Origin: an uncultured Bacilli bacterium
Lineage (GTDB): Bacteria > Bacillota_I > Bacilli_A > RF39 > UBA660
Direction: 5' to 3'
Length of the DNA: 20,929 nt
Assembly (NCBI GenBank): GCA_934183185.1
Contig: CAKPSO010000023.1
Location: forward strand, 1 to 20,929
A program made the translations under genes and the position numbers. Below the pieces are notes generated by a model that saw nothing but the letters and a program-made list of their open reading frames with translations, was not told the origin of the DNA and ran no database searches. Below are positions 1-5,659 of the stretch, in pieces. Every line of letters starts with the position of its first letter. The first letter of the stretch is position 1.

Positions 1-21
1 AAAAAAGTAATAGACTAATTT

Positions 22-50
22 TTGACAAAGCTTAATAAATATGTTATTAT
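22..50 (+). promoter_or_regulatory. Promoter of the antisense (antitoxin) RNA
   Basis: A TTGACA -35 box (22-27) and a TATTAT -10 box (45-50) are separated by exactly 17 bases. Transcription would begin near 57. No open reading frame with a ribosome binding site follows, so the product is probably an RNA. Confidence 0.75.
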
Positions 51-73
51 GAATATGTCAAAGAAATTTGCAT

Positions 74-119
74 AAAATAAAAAGGGAATACTTAACTTTG
101 CCGAGTTGAGTACTTGCCC
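74..119 (-). terminator. Intrinsic terminator of the toxin transcript
   Basis: Read on the minus strand, the imperfect hairpin at 119-84 (GGG...CCC ends) is followed directly by TTTTT, then ATTTTAT. It lies in the right place to end the toxin mRNA about 100 nt after its stop codon. On the plus strand the same DNA forms an internal hairpin of the antisense RNA. Confidence 0.6.
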
Positions 120-132
120 ATATTTATGGTAA

Positions 133-170
133 AGCACTTAATCTATGCTAGATTGAGTGCTGTTTTTCTT
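133..170 (+). terminator. Intrinsic terminator of the antisense RNA
   Basis: A 12-bp stem AGCACTTAATCT/AGATTGAGTGCT with one G-U pair and a 5-base loop is followed by GTTTTTCTT. On the minus strand no T-run follows, so it works in one direction only. Confidence 0.75.
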
Positions 171-180
171 ATATAGTTTA

Positions 181-264
181 CTACTTTACTAAAGTAAAAA
201 GTAAGGCTATTAGTAAGAAGATAATGATGATTAAAGAAGAGATTAAAAAATCTTTCTTATGCAT
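181..264 (-). CDS. Small hydrophobic peptide, candidate type I toxin
   Basis: A 27-codon frame begins with MHKKDF, continues with an almost purely aliphatic segment (residues 7-25, rich in Ile and Leu) and ends ALLFTLVK. Charged ends around one membrane-spanning helix are the hallmark of type I toxins such as Fst, TxpA and BsrG, which damage the membrane when overproduced. The start is set by AAGGAGG (280-274) nine bases before the ATG. It has its own promoter (358-330) and terminator (119-74), and a convergent antisense RNA overlaps its 3' untranslated region. A strong SD locked in a hairpin also fits the class. I do not recognise the exact family; an ordinary small membrane peptide is the alternative. 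Confidence 0.7.
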   Translation of the reverse strand: MHKKDFLISSLIIIIFLLIALLFTLVK

Positions 265-272
265 AACTATCA

Positions 273-298
273 GCCTCCTTCCTTATTTAGTTGGAGGC
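273..298 (-). promoter_or_regulatory. Hairpin that masks the toxin ribosome binding site
   Basis: In the toxin mRNA leader, GCCTCC (298-293) pairs perfectly with GGAGGC (278-273), which contains the core of the Shine-Dalgarno sequence. The 14-base loop makes this a compact, GC-only stem in very AT-rich DNA. It should reduce translation, as in other type I toxin mRNAs. The pairing is seen; the effect is inferred. Confidence 0.6.
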
Positions 299-329
299 AA
301 GCACTCAACAGTTAAGTTTCCCTGTAAAA

Positions 330-358
330 ATTATACTATATAAATTTTTACATAACAA
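330..358 (-). promoter_or_regulatory. Promoter of the toxin transcript
   Basis: On the minus strand TTGTTA (358-353) and TATAAT (335-330) are separated by 17 bases. Transcription would begin near 323, giving a leader of about 60 nt before the toxin start codon. Confidence 0.7.
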
Positions 359-398
359 GCGAGTAATAGAAAATTTTGGTAAAAAATATTAAAATATA

Positions 399-407
399 TG
401 GTATAAT
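399..407 (+). promoter_or_regulatory. Extended -10 promoter of the structured RNA
   Basis: TGGTATAAT combines a TG extension with a perfect -10 hexamer (402-407). No good -35 box sits at the usual distance. The start would be near 414, just upstream of the structured element. Confidence 0.55.
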
Positions 408-450
408 TATGTTAGTTAATAGTTATTACTAACTATTTCTTTTGTCCTAG

Positions 451-508
451 AAGTTGTTCTACTTCTTCCCTTAGGGCACCAGATTGATTGATACTCGAAC
501 TTTTCGAG
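451..508 (+). repeat. 58-bp direct repeat, copy 1
   Basis: It matches 1522-1579 at 52 of 58 positions without gaps. The differences lie at 459, 470, 476, 496, 506 and 508. Positions 496 and 506 face each other in the hairpin and change together from C-G to T-A. The pair brackets the gene at 637-1521. Confidence 0.9.
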
Positions 509-516
509 ATAATATA

Positions 517-557
517 AAAACTACTCTCAAATTAAATTAAAAGTGGTTTTATTTTTT
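517..557 (+). terminator. Intrinsic terminator after repeat copy 1
   Basis: A 9-bp stem AAAACTACT (517-525) / AGTGGTTTT (542-550), with one U-G pair and a 16-base loop, is followed by ATTTTTT. It lies between the structured RNA and the gene at 637, so it either ends the RNA or attenuates that gene. Confidence 0.55.
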
Positions 558-636
558 CAATTTAGAAACATACTTGCAGATTGACGAAGTAAATTTTGTA
601 ATTTGTAAAATATTTTAGAATTGAGGAATAGAAAAT

Positions 637-1521
637 ATGTTTAAAGACATCAGGCTATCTATTGATAATGATAAAGTTGATTTTGAATATGAAATAGATG
701 AAGATATAGTAATTATTAAGACAATTGATGAATTAGAGATTGGAAAAAATTTAAAAATCTTTTATGATGAAAACATATATGAGATTAAATTAAATAACAG
801 TACAAAATTTAGTGAAGATAAGGCTGGAGAGATACTTATTAATTTAGATATTAAAAAATTGTCTTTTTCAGTAATATTAAAAAATAATTTTTTTGTCAAA
901 AGTGTTTATAAATATATGAATAAATTAATTAACAAAGATATACTTATTAACGAAATAAAAATATTTTTAAATTCTAAAATTGGAAAAAAATACAAAAAAG
1001 ATTTGAATGTTTTATTAGATAATATTGAAAATAAAGATAAATCTTTAGAAGAATTAATAATTAATAACGAAAATGAATATGAAAGAATAATTGATCTAAC
1101 AATCCATAATAAAACTTATATTGACATTGTTAAGAATATGAGTGATTTAGAATTAATGTTACTAATAACTTCTTACATTTTTGTACCATTTACACCAAAT
1201 ATAGATCAAAATTGTTTTAATGATTTAGTAAATGTGGCTAAAAATTATGATAATGCTTTAGAAAATATATGGCGTTTAGGGATGAATTATGATAGTAAAG
1301 GTTATAATTTTGATTTATTAGACAATTTCTTTGTGGATTCCAAAAACGTATATTATTTAGGTGAATATATAAGTAGTATCCATCAAATAAACCAAGAAAA
1401 AATAGTTAATACAATAATTAAAACAAAAGATAAAGAATTTATAAAACAAATTTTAGAAAATAATTTCATTGTAGATAACTTAGATGAAGAATATAAAAAC
1501 ATTTTGAAATCTAGCATATAA
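637..1521 (+). CDS. Unrecognised 294-residue protein flanked by direct repeats
   Basis: I do not recognise this protein. The first ~85 residues are rich in short beta-type stretches (for example DIVIIKTI, LKIFYDENIYEIKL). The rest is mostly helical, with many Lys, Asn, Glu and Ile and one more hydrophobic helix (LELMLLITSYIFVPF, near 171-185). There is no signal peptide and no obvious membrane anchor, so it is probably cytoplasmic. GAGG at 623-626 lies ten bases before the ATG. The gene sits between two copies of a structured repeat: a terminator-bearing RNA upstream, and the second copy starting right after the stop codon. Its AT content and Asn/Lys richness exceed those of the housekeeping genes, which fits an accessory cassette. 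A toxin or defence role is possible but is speculation. Confidence 0.75.
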   Translation: MFKDIRLSIDNDKVDFEYEIDEDIVIIKTIDELEIGKNLKIFYDENIYEIKLNNSTKFSEDKAGEILINLDIKKLSFSVILKNNFFVKSVYKYMNKLINKDILINEIKIFLNSKIGKKYKKDLNVLLDNIENKDKSLEELIINNENEYERIIDLTIHNKTYIDIVKNMSDLELMLLITSYIFVPFTPNIDQNCFNDLVNVAKNYDNALENIWRLGMNYDSKGYNFDLLDNFFVDSKNVYYLGEYISSIHQINQEKIVNTIIKTKDKEFIKQILENNFIVDNLDEEYKNILKSSI

Positions 1522-1579
1522 AAGTTGTTATACTTCTTCCTTTAGGACACCAGATTGATTGATACTTGAACTTTTCAAA
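1522..1579 (+). repeat. 58-bp direct repeat, copy 2
   Basis: This is the second copy of 451-508. It begins immediately after the TAA of the preceding gene, so it lacks the left arm of the outer stem present in copy 1. The hairpin corresponding to 494-508 is kept in a T-A-richer form; its outermost pair is lost. Confidence 0.9.
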
Positions 1580-1592
1580 TATAAATTTACAG

Positions 1593-1615
1593 CGACTTAT
1601 CAAAAAGTCGTTTTT
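1593..1615 (+). terminator. Intrinsic terminator after repeat copy 2
   Basis: A perfect 6-bp stem CGACTT/AAGTCG with a 6-base loop is followed by TTTTT. Confidence 0.75.
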
Positions 1616-1691
1616 ATGTTATTCTGTATATGCAAGAATGAAATTAAATAAAATATTAATAATGTAACCAATAAAAATGCAGATAAAATCA

Positions 1692-1719
1692 TTGCAAATG
1701 TCAAAGCAATGTGTATAAT
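1692..1719 (+). promoter_or_regulatory. Promoter with overlapping dyad for the 113-residue gene
   Basis: TTGCAA (1692-1697) and TATAAT (1714-1719) are spaced by 16 bases. A small inverted repeat, ATTGC (1691-1695) and GCAAT (1706-1710), covers the -35 box and most of the spacer, and could be an operator. Transcription would begin near 1726. Confidence 0.6.
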
Positions 1720-1745
1720 ATTTTTCAATACAAAGGAGGGAATAT

Positions 1746-2087
1746 ATGAATAATAAAATATGGATTATTAGTAATTATTATCCAAAAATAGTTAATGGAG
1801 AAGAGATAAAAACAACTCCCGTTTTTGAATGGATGTACATAGATATTCCTGAATTTAAAATAGAGTATATTTATTCAATTAATCAAACTCTTAAAAAAAT
1901 ATTTGCAAATTCTATTTATCCTGAAAGAGAAGTATTAATTTCTAGACTTTTACTAGAAGAATTTAATAACAATATAATTTTTTATTATCCTTGGCTAACT
2001 AATTTTGCCGATCCTAGTGTTTCTGAATTTATAAACTTATCGTTAGGAGAAACACAATTAAATCATCAATATGTTAAAAAGCATTAA
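1746..2087 (+). CDS. Unrecognised 113-residue protein
   Basis: I do not recognise this protein. The start is well supported by AAAGGAGGG at 1732-1740 and by the promoter just upstream. The sequence is rich in aromatic residues (IWIISNYYP, FEWMYIDIPEF, IIFYYPWLTNF) without a clean membrane helix or signal peptide, so it is probably a small soluble, mixed alpha/beta protein. It stands alone between the repeat-bracketed gene and the coiled-coil gene, with its own promoter. No intrinsic terminator is evident in the AT-rich 100 bases after it. It could be a degraded remnant of a larger protein, but nothing in frame upstream suggests this. Confidence 0.6.
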   Translation: MNNKIWIISNYYPKIVNGEEIKTTPVFEWMYIDIPEFKIEYIYSINQTLKKIFANSIYPEREVLISRLLLEEFNNNIIFYYPWLTNFADPSVSEFINLSLGETQLNHQYVKKH

Positions 2088-2166
2088 TATTTTTATTATA
2101 TTGGAATTTATAGTGTGTTATTAAAAAATCTAATATAAATAGCTTACATTTTTTGAGTATAATAAT

Positions 2167-2195
2167 TTTAAAAATAGTTTAATTAGGTGTATAAT
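2167..2195 (+). promoter_or_regulatory. Promoter of the coiled-coil gene
   Basis: A perfect TATAAT (2190-2195) stands 17 bases after a weak TTTAAA (2167-2172). A start near 2202 would exclude the in-frame GTG at 2187 and leave the ATG at 2223 as the initiation codon. Confidence 0.5.
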
Positions 2196-2222
2196 ATGTT
2201 ATATGTTATGGGAGGTTTATCA

Positions 2223-2792
2223 ATGAAAAACGAGGAATTGAGGGAATTAAAAGAGAAAGTTAAACAACTAAAGGATGAAAGAGATAAGGTATTAAAAATT
2301 TGGGAAGAAATAAAAAAATTAGAAAACAATGAGTATGTGAAAAAATATTTGGAATTATTAGATGTATTTAAGGAAAAAACATCTGGGAAAAACACTGGAA
2401 TTGATAAATATACTGATAAAAAGATAATTGATATAGCTTTAAGTAATACGAAAATTACTCCTGATGATGAGATATATGTATATTTAGGAACATATAGATA
2501 TAGTGATGAAATTGATATTGTTCATGGCTCTTGTGATATACCAGTAAGTAGAAATGATCGTAATGCTAACTATGTTCTATATCAAAACTTGGAATCCAAA
2601 TATCATGAAAGTGTTCAAATTCCTTATGCAAAAGCTGATGAATTTGAAATATCTCATAAAATAATAGTTCCACAAAATGTTGTTAGTAGACAAAGATATT
2701 TTTATGATTTGCAATCTGAATATTTTGAGACAATGATTTTAGAATCTCCTGAAAAAGCAAAAGAAATAATAAACAATTTAATCAAAAAATAA
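2223..2792 (+). CDS. Unrecognised protein with N-terminal coiled coil
   Basis: This 189-residue protein begins at the ATG behind GGGAGG (2210-2215). An upstream in-frame GTG overlaps the -10 box and is unlikely to be used. Residues 1-55 form a highly charged heptad-type coiled coil (EELRELKEKVKQLKDERD and onward), suggesting a dimer. Residues 75-185 look like an alpha/beta domain (DDEIYVYLGTYRY, VHGSCDIPVSRND). There is no signal peptide or membrane segment. I cannot name a function. A bidirectional palindromic terminator follows, shared with the convergent cell-wall operon. Confidence 0.7.
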   Translation: MKNEELRELKEKVKQLKDERDKVLKIWEEIKKLENNEYVKKYLELLDVFKEKTSGKNTGIDKYTDKKIIDIALSNTKITPDDEIYVYLGTYRYSDEIDIVHGSCDIPVSRNDRNANYVLYQNLESKYHESVQIPYAKADEFEISHKIIVPQNVVSRQRYFYDLQSEYFETMILESPEKAKEIINNLIKK

Positions 2793-2802
2793 GAAAATTT
2801 AT

Positions 2803-2838
2803 AAAAAAAATCTCCATATGGAGACTTATATTATTTTT
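2803..2838 (-). terminator. Bidirectional terminator between convergent genes
   Basis: The perfect 14-bp palindrome TCTCCATATGGAGA (2811-2824) is followed on the minus strand by eight Ts, closing the 4575-2831 genes. On the plus strand it is followed by the weaker CTTATATTATTTTTC, which may serve the 2223-2792 gene. Confidence 0.8.
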
Positions 2839-4186
2839 CTTTCTTTGAATATTCAACTATGTTAAACCAAGTAACGGGGTCAATTACGCCATTTTCTTCT
2901 AGATTAGATAGAGACTGAATTTTTTTTACAGAACGTTCTGTTAGATCATCAAATATTCCACTTACTTTGACACCAGGAATATTTTTGAATTTTTGACATA
3001 TAGTTAATAAAAATTTTTGAATTATTTTAACATCATCACCACTCATACCTAAAGTTAGAACTCGACCTTGGAAGAATTCGTCACTATATTTAGTGTATTC
3101 TTCTGGAATATTGGCTATAATTTTTTCATAGACATCAACTATTTTATTCCAAGTTGTTGCATCAACTTCACCAGTAGCTGGTAAATTATATTTATTTTGA
3201 AAATTTATTACCATAGCACGGGTATTATCGTTAAATACACTATTAAGTTTTAGAGATGGAAGATCTGGATCAAAGAATGCTATGGCTGATAAAACATAGT
3301 GTAGTACCTGAACGCCAATACCTACATCCGAATAACTCAATTTATTACCATAATCAAATAATTCTTCTTCTTCTTTAATACCTTCTGAATGAATATCGTT
3401 AACTCTTTTTACAGCATTATATATATATTTTATTTTGTACCAAGTTGAATAATCAACTATGCCAGTTGGTGTTAAGTTAAATATTTTTTGGAATTCTTTT
3501 ACAGCATCTTCAGTATACTTACCAAAAACACCATTTATTCTAGGTATTTTAGGTATTGCAGGATAGTTATCAGAAATTCTATTTAATTCTCTTTGAATTA
3601 CTTTTACTTTATCACCACCATTGCCTAGCTCTATAGGAAAACCAGGGTAGGCACCAATTAATTCTCCAGTAGGGGCATCTTCAAAGATATTAACATCATT
3701 ACCATAATAATATCTTAGTATTTCTAGGGGAGTTTTATTTTGCTTGGCTAAAGAAACGCTCCCCCATTGAGATAATCCTTCACAAGTAGTTACTCTACCA
3801 TCACAGTAGATGGCATTTAATGGTTGAATTTGGCCGTCGCGATAAATATAATTATTAAATATTGAATCTACTTTTTTACTAATAGAATCAAATATTTCTC
3901 TATCTTCAATAAATGCTTGATCATAAGAAGGTAGAGAAGTAATATCAAAAGTATAACCACGACTAGGGTACCATTCATTATAAATGCGATTTAAGGCAAA
4001 AGATATTTGGGCTAGTATATTGGCTTCTATAGCGCTATCTGGCCAGTTAGGATATATTTCACTAGATGCAACATTCTTAATATAATCTACAAAGGGTATA
4101 CTAATATTTTTGCTAGCTTCATTAGGGGCTCCAAGATGTACTACTATTTCAGTTGGAATAGTAGGGTAGTTAACTATAGTACTCAT
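2831..4186 (-). CDS. SpoIID/LytB-like protein with three peptidoglycan-binding repeats
   Basis: The protein has 451 residues. Residues ~28-170 resemble the SpoIID/LytB domain: YIKNVASSEIYPNWPDSAIEA aligns with the signature around the catalytic Glu of SpoIID, and CDGRVTTCEGLSQWGSVSLA is a typical later block. SpoIID proteins cut or activate cutting of peptidoglycan. Three PG_binding_1-type repeats follow, at ~190-258, 283-352 and 380-447; each ends with a G-x-(V/I)-D-x-x-T-W motif (GIVDYSTW, GEVDATTW, GVIDPVTW). There is no signal peptide, so it may act in the mother cell or on the forming spore. The ATG overlaps the stop of the preceding gene (ATGA) and has only a weak SD, so translation is probably coupled. 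Similar proteins are known in clostridia; the exact substrate is unknown. Confidence 0.8.
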   Translation of the reverse strand: MSTIVNYPTIPTEIVVHLGAPNEASKNISIPFVDYIKNVASSEIYPNWPDSAIEANILAQISFALNRIYNEWYPSRGYTFDITSLPSYDQAFIEDREIFDSISKKVDSIFNNYIYRDGQIQPLNAIYCDGRVTTCEGLSQWGSVSLAKQNKTPLEILRYYYGNDVNIFEDAPTGELIGAYPGFPIELGNGGDKVKVIQRELNRISDNYPAIPKIPRINGVFGKYTEDAVKEFQKIFNLTPTGIVDYSTWYKIKYIYNAVKRVNDIHSEGIKEEEELFDYGNKLSYSDVGIGVQVLHYVLSAIAFFDPDLPSLKLNSVFNDNTRAMVINFQNKYNLPATGEVDATTWNKIVDVYEKIIANIPEEYTKYSDEFFQGRVLTLGMSGDDVKIIQKFLLTICQKFKNIPGVKVSGIFDDLTERSVKKIQSLSNLEENGVIDPVTWFNIVEYSKKEK

Positions 4187-4575
4187 AATGAACCATCACT
4201 TTCTAAAGCTGGTAAATTAATAGGTTGAATTATTTTCATACCATCAAATACTGCAATATCATATTTCTTAGTTGTGTTATTTTTAGGATTAGTAACAGTT
4301 ATATTATAAGTAGTATAAGTAATATCTTTAGCAGATTCTATATCTTCTTTAGCTGGTTCAGCTGGTAATTTAATATCATCTATTATACCGCTAGAATTAG
4401 TTTTACCAGTAAAGAAAATAACCTCATTACCATCTATTTCTTTAGTTATTTTAATATCAATGTCCTTTAGAGGATATGCTTGATTAGCAATAAATACTTG
4501 TACTTTTACAGTACCAGTACCACTATTTTTTTTAGCAAATTCAGGATATTTACTACTATCATACATATTATTCAT
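4183..4575 (-). CDS. Small beta-sandwich (CnaB/carboxypeptidase-regulatory-like) protein
   Basis: This 130-residue protein has the pattern of a single beta-sandwich: GTGTVKVQVFIANQAYPLKD, IDIKITK, then FFTGKTNSSGIIDDIKLP. The last piece is the T-x-x-x-G-I/x-D-x-I-x-L-P turn seen in carboxypeptidase regulatory-like and CnaB domains. It has no signal peptide. It overlaps the SpoIID-like gene by four bases, implying a joint product or complex. Its ATG has no clear SD: the preceding DNA is ATCTTTAAGTATAT, directly after a hairpin terminator. Either read-through from the LysM gene or a weak promoter must express it. The ATG three codons inside is an alternative start. Function beyond a likely wall or spore-surface role is unknown. 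Confidence 0.65.
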   Translation of the reverse strand: MNNMYDSSKYPEFAKKNSGTGTVKVQVFIANQAYPLKDIDIKITKEIDGNEVIFFTGKTNSSGIIDDIKLPAEPAKEDIESAKDITYTTYNITVTNPKNNTTKKYDIAVFDGMKIIQPINLPALESDGSL

Positions 4576-4592
4576 ATATACTTAAAGATATA

Positions 4593-4630
4593 AAAAAGTT
4601 AGATGTAGAGAGCATACATATACTCTAACA
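4593..4630 (-). terminator. Intrinsic terminator after the LysM gene
   Basis: On the minus strand GTTAGA (4630-4625) pairs with TCTAAC (4604-4599) across a 20-base loop and is followed by six Ts. It lies only 18 bases before the next start codon, so it may be a leaky terminator inside the operon. Confidence 0.55.
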
Positions 4631-4661
4631 TTTTATATCTACCTCCATTTATATTACTCTC

Positions 4662-5507
4662 TTATATTATTAATTTTTGACCAATACTTAGATTATTACT
4701 AGTAAGATTATTTTTCTGTTTGATACTATTAACAGTAGTATTAAACTTAGTAGCTATACTATATAGATTATCTCCTTTTTGAACAGTATATGTAGTTTGA
4801 GTACTACCATTAGTACTAGTAGGTATTTTTAGTTCTTGACCAATACTTAAATTATTACTAGTAAGATTATTAAGAGTTTTTATTTCATTAACACTAGTAT
4901 TATATTTTCTAGCTATACTATATAAGTTATCACCTGATTTAACTATATATACGATATAGTTAGGGGTTACATCATAATCTTCTCCATAGCATTCATCTAC
5001 AGTAATAGTTCCAGATGTATCTTCAATCATCAGTGTATCTCCAATATTTAATAAATTACTAGTAAGATTATTATCTTTTTTAATTTTATCTACAGTAGTA
5101 TTAAACTTTTTAGCTATACTATATAAACTATCTCCAGATTTTACAGTATATACTGTATAGTTAGGCATTTCACCATCTTGTTTATCGTCTATATAACATG
5201 GTATTTTAAGTCTTTGACCAATACTTAGATTATTACTAGTAAGGTTATTATATCTTTTAATAGCATCAACGGTAGTATCATATTTTCTAGCTATTGAGTA
5301 TAGATTATCACCTTTTTTAATAGTATATATTACGCATTCAGATGGGTTAGATTCTCCATTTTCTGATAATATTAATACTTGTGAGGGATAAATATTATCA
5401 TTTACTAAGTTATTTAATTCTCTTATTTTTTGAACACTAGTATTATGTTGTTTTGATATACCATAGAGTGTATCACCATTTTGAACGATATAAGTAGAAT
5501 TATTCAT
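4662..5507 (-). CDS. Protein of five LysM domains
   Basis: The whole 281-residue protein consists of five LysM repeats, about 6-48, 60-103, 118-161, 187-230 and 239-281. Each carries Y-x-V-x-x-G-D-x-L-Y-x-I and a late NNL-x-x-x-x-L-x-I-G-Q-x-L-x-I. LysM binds the N-acetylglucosamine of peptidoglycan or chitin. No enzyme domain, signal peptide or membrane anchor is present. Such signal-less LysM-only proteins often coat spores (SafA and SpoVID carry LysM), so mother-cell deposition on the spore is a reasonable inference. GGGAGG lies nine bases before the ATG. The repeats share long DNA identity (the blocks for NNLTSNNLSIGQ), which could allow repeat-number change. It lies upstream of, and probably partly cotranscribed with, the 4575-2831 genes. 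Confidence 0.85.
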   Translation of the reverse strand: MNNSTYIVQNGDTLYGISKQHNTSVQKIRELNNLVNDNIYPSQVLILSENGESNPSECVIYTIKKGDNLYSIARKYDTTVDAIKRYNNLTSNNLSIGQRLKIPCYIDDKQDGEMPNYTVYTVKSGDSLYSIAKKFNTTVDKIKKDNNLTSNLLNIGDTLMIEDTSGTITVDECYGEDYDVTPNYIVYIVKSGDNLYSIARKYNTSVNEIKTLNNLTSNNLSIGQELKIPTSTNGSTQTTYTVQKGDNLYSIATKFNTTVNSIKQKNNLTSNNLSIGQKLII

Positions 5508-5590
5508 TTATATATTCCTCCCATTAATATATATGCAATTATTAAAAAAATAATATCAAAATTATATAAAGTTATGTTATACTTTTACTA

Positions 5591-5659
5591 GTATTAAAAT
5601 AGTAGCTAGAAATAGTATTATGTATAGTTTAGTAAAGAATAGTTAGTAGGAGGTTCATT
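5591..5659 (+). promoter_or_regulatory. Conserved leader of the TasA-like surface gene, copy 1
   Basis: About 65 bases resemble the leader of the partial gene at 20880: both have ATAGTATTAT, a -10-like hexamer (TATAGT 5623-5628 here, TATAAT there), TTTAGTAAAGAATAG and TAGTAGGAGGTTC. The -35 positions are poor in both copies, which suggests an activator or an alternative sigma factor. The AGGAGG sets the start at 5660. Confidence 0.6.

Larger units (their letters stand above)
57..170 (+). ncRNA. Candidate antitoxin RNA of a type I toxin-antitoxin pair
   Basis: The RNA is inferred from the promoter at 22-50 and the intrinsic terminator at 133-170, giving about 110 nt. It would contain two hairpins: one at 84-119 (GGG...CCC ends, stem around ACTTAACT/AGTTGAGT) and the terminator stem. 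It runs convergently to the minus-strand toxin transcript and is complementary to that transcript's 3' untranslated region, just past the toxin stop codon at 181. This matches the known arrangement of 3'-overlapping type I pairs such as TxpA/RatA and BsrG/SR4. The 5' end is predicted from spacing only. The antitoxin role is inferred from position; no homology was checked. Confidence 0.6.
414..557 (+). ncRNA. Structured RNA upstream of the orphan gene, copy 1
   Basis: The stretch between the promoter at 399-407 and the terminator at 517-557 has no convincing frame but several hairpins. TGTCCTA (443-449) can pair with TAGGGCA (472-478) around an inner stem GAAGT/ACTTC (450-454 and 461-465). CTCGAA (494-499) pairs perfectly with TTCGAG (503-508). 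Bases 451-508 are repeated at 1522-1579 with changes that keep the last stem. I do not recognise the family. It could be a stand-alone RNA, a leader that attenuates the gene at 637, or a mobile-element end. Confidence 0.5.
1522..1615 (+). ncRNA. Structured RNA, copy 2, with its own terminator
   Basis: The repeat copy is followed after 13 bases by a second intrinsic terminator (1593-1615) unrelated in sequence to the one after copy 1. Keeping the order repeat-then-terminator while changing the terminator suggests an RNA 3' end or processed RNA with a function. No separate promoter is seen, so it would be the 3' end of the transcript of the gene at 637-1521. Confidence 0.4.

Noticed and set aside
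451..1579. Integron attC sites or a CRISPR pair
   Set aside because: The repeats are direct, 1,071 bp apart and lack the RYYYAAC/GTTRRRY ends of attC. There is no array of spacers and no integrase or cas gene in the window.
1600..1704. Minus-strand hydrophobic frame of 30-34 residues (ending NNIKTTF) resembling another small toxin
   Set aside because: It has no SD before its ATG or TTG, no good promoter, and its 3' hairpin has Ts only on the plus strand. It lies antisense to a well-formed plus-strand promoter, so it is most likely chance, though a toxin cannot be fully excluded.
2187..2222. Upstream GTG start giving 12 extra residues for the coiled-coil protein
   Set aside because: The GTG abuts a perfect TATAAT and has no SD. 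The ATG at 2223 has GGGAGG at good spacing.
2183..2395. Minus-strand 70-residue frame opposite the coiled-coil gene
   Set aside because: It has no SD or promoter, and its Ser/Phe-rich composition is the usual reverse-strand shadow of Lys/Glu-rich coding DNA.
4183..4186. TGA read as tryptophan (Mollicute-type code)
   Set aside because: The TGA at this gene end creates a normal ATGA overlap, all Trp codons in conserved motifs are TGG, and no conserved protein here contains an internal TGA.
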